NCBI GenBank assembly: GCA_022614705.1
Contig: JAKEIB010000050.1
Coordinates: 1-19,836 of the forward strand
Source: Planctomycetota bacterium
GTDB lineage: Bacteria > Planctomycetota > Planctomycetia > Pirellulales > Lacipirellulaceae
Length of the DNA: 19,836 bases
Reading direction: 5' to 3'
This document shows, one piece after another, positions 15,583 to 19,836 of the stretch; the first letter of the stretch is position 1; every line of letters begins with the position of its first letter. A program made the position numbers and the translations under genes. The notes beneath the pieces were generated by a model. The model saw only the letters and a list, made by a program, of their open reading frames with translations. It was not told the DNA's origin and did not search any database.

Positions 15583-17730
15583 ATGCCTGCACAGTCGCCG
15601 AACGTCCGACCGATTTTCGAGCGGGCGTTGGAAATCGCGTCCGATGCCGAGCGGCAGGCGTATCTCGACGGTGCCTGTGATGCTCAACCGGAGCTGCGTG
15701 GCAAGGTCGAGGCCCTTCTTCAGGCCCACGTCGCAGCGGGCAGTTTCCTCGGCGAGCCCGCAATCTCCGTCAACGAGACCCGCCCCTTCGATCCAATTGC
15801 CGAGCAGCCGGGCATTACGATCGGCCCTTACAAGCTGTTGGAGCAGATCGGCGAAGGCGGGTTTGGCGTGGTGTTCATGGCCGAGCAAGAGCGGCCGGTG
15901 CGCCGCCGAGTGGCCTTGAAAGTAATCAAGCCCGGCATGGACACACGGCAGGTGATCGCCCGCTTCGAGGCCGAGCGGCAAGCGCTGGCGCTGATGGACC
16001 ACCCGAACATCGCGCATGTGCTGGAAGCGGGGGCGACCGACAGCGGCCGGCCCTACTTCGTGATGGAACTGGTCCGCGGTATTCCGATCACGCAGTTCTG
16101 CGATCAGAACCGGCTCACCGTCGATGAGCGGCTGAAACTCTTCATGACGGTCTGCCATGCCGTGCAGCACGCCCATCAAAAAGCAATCATCCACCGCGAC
16201 ATCAAGCCCAGCAACGTGCTCGTGACGCTGCACGACGGCCAGCCGGTCGCCAAGGTGATCGACTTCGGCGTGGCCAAGGCCACCGGCCAGCGGCTCACCG
16301 AGAAGACGCTCTTCACGGCCTTTGCTGAGATGATCGGCACACCGCTCTACATGTCGCCCGAGCAGGCCGAAATGAGCGGGCTCGACGTGGACACGCGCAG
16401 CGACATTTATTCGCTGGGCGTGCTGCTGTACGAATTCTTAACCGGGACCACGCCATTTGACAAATTGCTCCTGCAGAGAGCCGGCTACGACGAAATCCGC
16501 CGCATCATCCGCGAAGAAGAGCCGCCCAAGCCGAGCACGCGGATCAGCACACTGGGCGCAACGGCTAGCATGGTCTCGACGCAACGAAAGTGTGAACCTG
16601 ACAAGCTGCGACGGCTCGTGCGCGGCGAGCTGGATTGGATCGTGATGAAATGCCTCGAAAAGGACCGCAACCGCCGCTACGACTCAGCCGGCGCCCTGGC
16701 TCGGGACATCGACCGCTATTTGCGCAACGAGCCGGTGCAAGCCTGTCCGCCGTCTGCGACGTATCGATTCCGCAAGTTTGCTCGTCGCAACAAAGTCGCG
16801 CTGCTGATTAGCGCGGTCGCCGCGTCAGCGCTGGTGCTGGCGCTGCTCGTGGCCGGGGCGGGCGTGAGGATCGCCGCGCTGACGGAGAAAAATTATGAGC
16901 TGGAGGGGTACCGGACTGTGTACGTGACCAGCGAACCGGCAGGCGCACGTGTGGCCTTCGTGCCGATCGACGAGCGGACCGGCGAGCCGAACCCCGACCC
17001 CGCCGGTATCGTCCGCCCGCGCGGAACGACGCCGCTGACACTCGAATTGAAAACCGGTAACTATTTTGTAGAAGCTGTTTTGCCCACCAGCGCAGGGTTG
17101 CCAGATTTTGCCGAAGTGTACAGGAGCGTGCCCAAGCCGCGCGCAACGCCCCACGCAATGGCCCAGTTAGATTGGCGATACGATCGCGAGCAAACGGTTC
17201 CGCTGCGAAAGATTGAGATTCTGACAACTGCGGAGATCGTGGCCAACATGGTCCGCGTGCCAATCGACGAGGCGACCAGACACGATAATCCGTTGCTGCC
17301 GAAGGTGCTGTACGTGGATGCAAAAGAGACCACGCCCGACGATTATCCGGCTGCGAGCGTTTTCTTCGGCGCAGCCAATCGGGCGAGAAGCCTTTCCAAG
17401 CGATTACCAAGCGCTGCTGAATACGATGCGATTTTGGAATACGCGAAGCGACATCAATTGACGATGGTTGGCTCGGAGGAGCAGGCCGCCGTGCAGGATT
17501 TGTTTGGAGGCGCACCCGAATGGACCACGTCCAAATACGTCGATAGCCGCAAACACGCATTAAACGAGTTAAGCGATCACCTTGTTCTTAAGGGTTACGG
17601 CGATATCGATCGTTTTCCGGAACTTCTCCGAAGTGCGGATGGGCAATTGCTCGGCTCACCTCAAGAGCCATCGCCAATGATCGGCTTTCGCTGCGTGCGC
17701 AGCGGCGCGCCGCGCTTCGTGACAGAGTGA
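15583..17730 (+). CDS. Membrane Ser/Thr protein kinase with PEGA-like and degenerate FGE-like domains
   Basis: The protein is 715 residues from the ATG at 15583, which has ggag nine bases upstream; ATG 15574 has no proper spacing. The kinase domain (about 82-370) is complete: GEGGFGVVF, Lys113 in VALKVIK, HRDIKPSN with Asp206, DFG at Asp227, and SPEQ. One transmembrane helix follows (about 405-428), so the rest should lie outside the cytoplasm. After it come a PEGA-like beta module (VYVTSEPAGARVAFV, then RGTTPLTLELKTGNYFVEAV) and, from about 555, a shortened region with formylglycine-generating-enzyme landmarks (MVRVP, YVDAKETTPDDY, RLPSAAEYDAI, APEWTTSKY, MIGFRCVRSG). The last part probably binds rather than oxidises a ligand. 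Such outer domains may sense wall or polysaccharide signals (inference). It likely phosphorylates the neighbouring sigma factor. Confidence 0.9.
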   Translation: MPAQSPNVRPIFERALEIASDAERQAYLDGACDAQPELRGKVEALLQAHVAAGSFLGEPAISVNETRPFDPIAEQPGITIGPYKLLEQIGEGGFGVVFMAEQERPVRRRVALKVIKPGMDTRQVIARFEAERQALALMDHPNIAHVLEAGATDSGRPYFVMELVRGIPITQFCDQNRLTVDERLKLFMTVCHAVQHAHQKAIIHRDIKPSNVLVTLHDGQPVAKVIDFGVAKATGQRLTEKTLFTAFAEMIGTPLYMSPEQAEMSGLDVDTRSDIYSLGVLLYEFLTGTTPFDKLLLQRAGYDEIRRIIREEEPPKPSTRISTLGATASMVSTQRKCEPDKLRRLVRGELDWIVMKCLEKDRNRRYDSAGALARDIDRYLRNEPVQACPPSATYRFRKFARRNKVALLISAVAASALVLALLVAGAGVRIAALTEKNYELEGYRTVYVTSEPAGARVAFVPIDERTGEPNPDPAGIVRPRGTTPLTLELKTGNYFVEAVLPTSAGLPDFAEVYRSVPKPRATPHAMAQLDWRYDREQTVPLRKIEILTTAEIVANMVRVPIDEATRHDNPLLPKVLYVDAKETTPDDYPAASVFFGAANRARSLSKRLPSAAEYDAILEYAKRHQLTMVGSEEQAAVQDLFGGAPEWTTSKYVDSRKHALNELSDHLVLKGYGDIDRFPELLRSADGQLLGSPQEPSPMIGFRCVRSGAPRFVTE

Positions 17731-17752
17731 TTTTGGCCGACGCCAACCAGTA

Positions 17753-17962
17753 TCCCGAAGGGATTCAATCATTCAGCCCAGGGTTGGTCGACTCGGCGAC
17801 CTACCCTGGGTAATCTTCCCCGCGGATCATCTACCCTGAAAGGGTTGCATCGCGCGTGGATGCAACCCTTTCAGGTTAGTTTAATAATGTTTCGGGCCGC
17901 GAACCCAGGGTAGTCCGCCGGCGGCGGACAACCCTGGGCTGAATGATACAATCCCTTCGGGA
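17753..17962. repeat. 210-bp nested multi-arm palindrome
   Basis: Four levels of inverted repeat are nested. Outer arms 17753-17786 and 17929-17962 pair at 32 of 34 positions. Next arms 17801-17811 (ctaccctgggt) and 17903-17913 are perfect. A central hairpin pairs 17835-17850 (cctgaaagggttgcat) with 17860-17875 perfectly over 16 bp, loop cgcgcgtgg. Between levels sit small side hairpins: gtcgactcggcgac at 17787-17800 and tccgccggcggcgga at 17914-17928. As single-stranded DNA or RNA it would make a long stem with side arms. It fills the gap between the convergent kinase and exported-protein genes, so it may also stop transcription from both sides. It looks like a MITE-like repeat; similar elements are, from memory, frequent in planctomycetes. 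Confidence 0.8.
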
Positions 17963-18003
17963 TTGGGCCCGGGGTGCTTTCGCGGAGTTTTGAATCGAAG
18001 TGG

Positions 18004-18738
18004 CTACTTAAGCCACACAATTCCTCTACGATCTTCCGTCTCGACGCGATAGTCGATCGCGAACTGCCGTCCGCGGCGTCGCTCCCCTTTGCTGAATTCA
18101 GCGGCTGTTATGTCCTCTGCTGAATTGATTTGGAGGCACAGGTGGAACGTCTTTCCATGCAACTTGCTGTCTGGATCATTAATTGTAATTGGCAGAGCTA
18201 TTACCAGTATCTCGTGATCGATTTCGAGTTCCGATGGAATCATTTCCTCAGGGATCCTATGATATTGCGGCGGCTCGACCCAGTGGAGACTCGGATTCGT
18301 AAGCTTGGCGTTTTTTAGTCCCCGCAATACAGTATCCCGGGCCCCGGAGGCCGAGAGATGCATACCGTGCCCAGGCAATGACTCTTCGCTCACGAAGCCA
18401 CCCTGGTAGCTTTCGCATGCTTGAAGAACGCAACTCTGCGGCAATTGACCGTACGGCAATCCGTACCACAGTTCCTCCTCGCCTTGCTGACAAGGGGCAC
18501 TAATAAAGGTCAGGCACACATATAGGTCGTTAGGACCGGGATAATCGAGCCACAACTCTTGGACACAGTGGCATGGCGGCCCTTGTTCGGGGCGGTAGTT
18601 TCTAGGAGAAGCGGAAGCTCTTCGCTGTTCCGCCGACCTTGCATCCTTCTGGGACGCGTTGGCCGTCGGCTCATCGCCCGATGTCCTGCCGACGAGCACC
18701 ACCAATAATAGCAGGGAGAGAAAATTCAAACGGCGCAT
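18004..18738 (-). CDS. Exported cysteine-containing protein, unknown function
   Basis: This 244-residue protein is not one I recognise. It has a Sec signal (NFLSLLLLVVLVGRTSG, cleavage near residue 21) with no lipobox cysteine, then a charged, Ala/Ser-rich linker to about residue 50. The first half of the mature part carries six cysteines (56, 58, 75, 83, 103, 108), beginning CHCVQELWLDYPGPNDLYVC; a seventh lies in FHLCLQ near the C-terminus. The odd number leaves one free cysteine if three disulfides form. The second half looks beta-rich (HEILVIALPITIND) and ends in a basic patch, KGERRRGRQF. The start is well supported by aggag seven bases upstream. It follows the DUF1559 gene by 71 bp on the same strand and may be co-expressed with it. 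No enzymatic motif is visible. Confidence 0.7.
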   Translation of the reverse strand: MRRLNFLSLLLLVVLVGRTSGDEPTANASQKDARSAEQRRASASPRNYRPEQGPPCHCVQELWLDYPGPNDLYVCLTFISAPCQQGEEELWYGLPYGQLPQSCVLQACESYQGGFVSEESLPGHGMHLSASGARDTVLRGLKNAKLTNPSLHWVEPPQYHRIPEEMIPSELEIDHEILVIALPITINDPDSKLHGKTFHLCLQINSAEDITAAEFSKGERRRGRQFAIDYRVETEDRRGIVWLK

Positions 18739-18809
18739 GCAACGCTCCTTTCGTTAAACGTGATGGATCTCAAGAGCCTATCAGCGAATTCGCGATTCAC
18801 TATCCCAGT

Positions 18810-19829
18810 TCAAGGGGCAAACATCGTACACTCGTCGCGCGTGGCGAGCGATTTCAGCACAACCACGTCCATCGAATCGTCCACTGCGTGGACCGAGCTA
18901 TCGCAGTATAGCAGATGGACGATACCGGCGTGGGGCGATACGAGCGGGTTGTTCGCCCCGCGGTCTTCGTAGATACCAGACAACTCGTAGCGGCGCTCGT
19001 TCAGGCCGTAACGCACGGTGGCCAGATTGTACGATGGCGAAAATGAAGAGCCGTAATTGGGCGGCACGCCTAAGGCATTGGTGCCGCAGATCCAGCCGTT
19101 CGGGTAGCCGCCGTCGATACGCATCTGCGTGCCGAATCGTTGCCAATACGCAAAATCCGACTGCTCGCCGACCAGCAGCGTATTGGTAAGCCCATCGCTG
19201 ATTCGCCGCGGGCCGATCACCGTATTGGGAACCAGCACGCCGCCGGCGGAGATCTCGCCGTCGCTGCGGCAGCAGGGGCTGACACGCGTTTCTGGGAAGC
19301 CGTCGTGGCTGCTGGCGCCTGAGATGCCGACGTAGGATGGCGCGGCCAGTTGAAAACCGCCCGCCGTCGCGAAGTGGTCAATCGAACTGGAGGGGCAGAA
19401 CCAGAACTCCGGCGCGAACCCGTGGGCCAGCTCGCCGTTGTGCGGATTGAGCTGCACCCAGCCGGTCCAGGCGCCCGTGCGATCGAGCCGGTCGGCCAAG
19501 TCGCTTTGCTCCAAGTACGGCAGCACATCGGCCCACCACGACAGGCCGTACATCAGCGTCGGCGCGAGCTTGCGGTCGTAGCGTCCCTCGGCCCCCTTGG
19601 GGAAGTGCCGGTGGGTGGATTCATAATTCAACAGGGCGATGCCGATCTGCTTCAGGTTATTGCGGCACGCGCTCGCGCGGGACGCCTCGCGCCCGGCTTG
19701 AATGGCCGGCAGCAGCAGGCCGGCCAACATGCCGATGATGGCGACCACGACCAGCAGCTCGACGAGCGTGAAGGCCCGCCGTAAATGGGGTCGGGTCTCG
19801 TTGGCGACGATAAATGTAACGCGCGTCAT
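18810..19829 (-). CDS. DUF1559 protein with prepilin-type N-terminus
   Basis: This 339-residue protein begins with a type IV pilin-like leader: basic residues, then Ala19-Phe20 and TLVELLVVVAIIGMLAGLLL with Glu24 at the +5 position. After prepilin-peptidase processing it would be anchored by the helix. The body has DUF1559 features: ACRNNLKQIGIALLNYESTH, a central SYVGISG stretch, ISDGLTNTLLVGE, and a C-terminal SPHAGIVHLLYCDSSV. In most members the last motif is H-X9-DG; here His300 and Asp310 keep the spacing but Gly is replaced by Ser. The family is hugely expanded in Planctomycetes and is thought to form surface or pseudopilin-like structures; its exact role is not settled. The start codon lies seven bases from the window edge, so its ribosome-binding site is only partly visible. 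Confidence 0.93.
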   Translation of the reverse strand: MTRVTFIVANETRPHLRRAFTLVELLVVVAIIGMLAGLLLPAIQAGREASRASACRNNLKQIGIALLNYESTHRHFPKGAEGRYDRKLAPTLMYGLSWWADVLPYLEQSDLADRLDRTGAWTGWVQLNPHNGELAHGFAPEFWFCPSSSIDHFATAGGFQLAAPSYVGISGASSHDGFPETRVSPCCRSDGEISAGGVLVPNTVIGPRRISDGLTNTLLVGEQSDFAYWQRFGTQMRIDGGYPNGWICGTNALGVPPNYGSSFSPSYNLATVRYGLNERRYELSGIYEDRGANNPLVSPHAGIVHLLYCDSSVHAVDDSMDVVVLKSLATRDECTMFAP

Positions 19830-19836
19830 GGTCGTA

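Overview
The window looks like about 20 kb of a planctomycete chromosome, probably Pirellulales-like. The reasons are a GC-rich, loosely packed gene layout with long intergenic gaps, and several families expanded in that phylum: a multi-DUF 'planctomycete cytochrome c' protein with its DUF1552 partner, a Tat- and Sec-rich exported proteome, a sulfatase, an ECF sigma factor next to a membrane Ser/Thr kinase, and a DUF1559 protein with a prepilin-type N-terminus. All assignments come from reading the sequence and from memory of these families; no database search was run.

Layout: 123-404 (-) small membrane protein; 436-600 (-) C-terminal scrap of an IS1-like transposase; 760-2016 (+) secreted HExxH metalloprotease-like protein; 2071-4740 (-) divergent alpha-glucuronidase-like GH67 protein whose coding sequence carries a 58-bp palindromic repeat in frame; 5132-7087, 7154-8539 and 8600-10015 (+) probable operon of the cytochrome c/DUF1592-type protein, the Tat-exported DUF1552 protein and a sulfatase; 10038-10744 (-) VapC-like PIN toxin with a HicB-like antitoxin; 10841-11821 (-) galE; 12195-13892 (+) araB; 14028-14189 (+) a 54-codon C-terminal remnant of L-arabinose isomerase; 14935-15486 and 15583-17730 (+) ECF sigma factor and kinase; 17753-17962 a 210-bp nested palindrome; 18004-18738 and 18810-19829 (-) cysteine-containing exported protein and DUF1559 protein.

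Functionally, the GH67-like protein, sulfatase, ribulokinase, UDP-glucose epimerase and exported redox-type pair fit an organism feeding on decorated plant or algal polysaccharides (inference). The arabinose route is broken here: araB is intact, but only the last codons of araA survive downstream of it, right after a small palindromic repeat.

The most notable content is structural. There are several palindromic elements of different design: one inside a gene, one at a gene-deletion junction, one large multi-armed element between convergent genes, and one long imperfect palindrome in a divergent promoter region. I found no clear new multi-gene system. The best candidates for a second look are the in-gene palindrome together with the apparently altered GH67 active site, the araA remnant, the nested palindrome, and the kinase with a PEGA-like plus degenerate FGE-like C-terminus.
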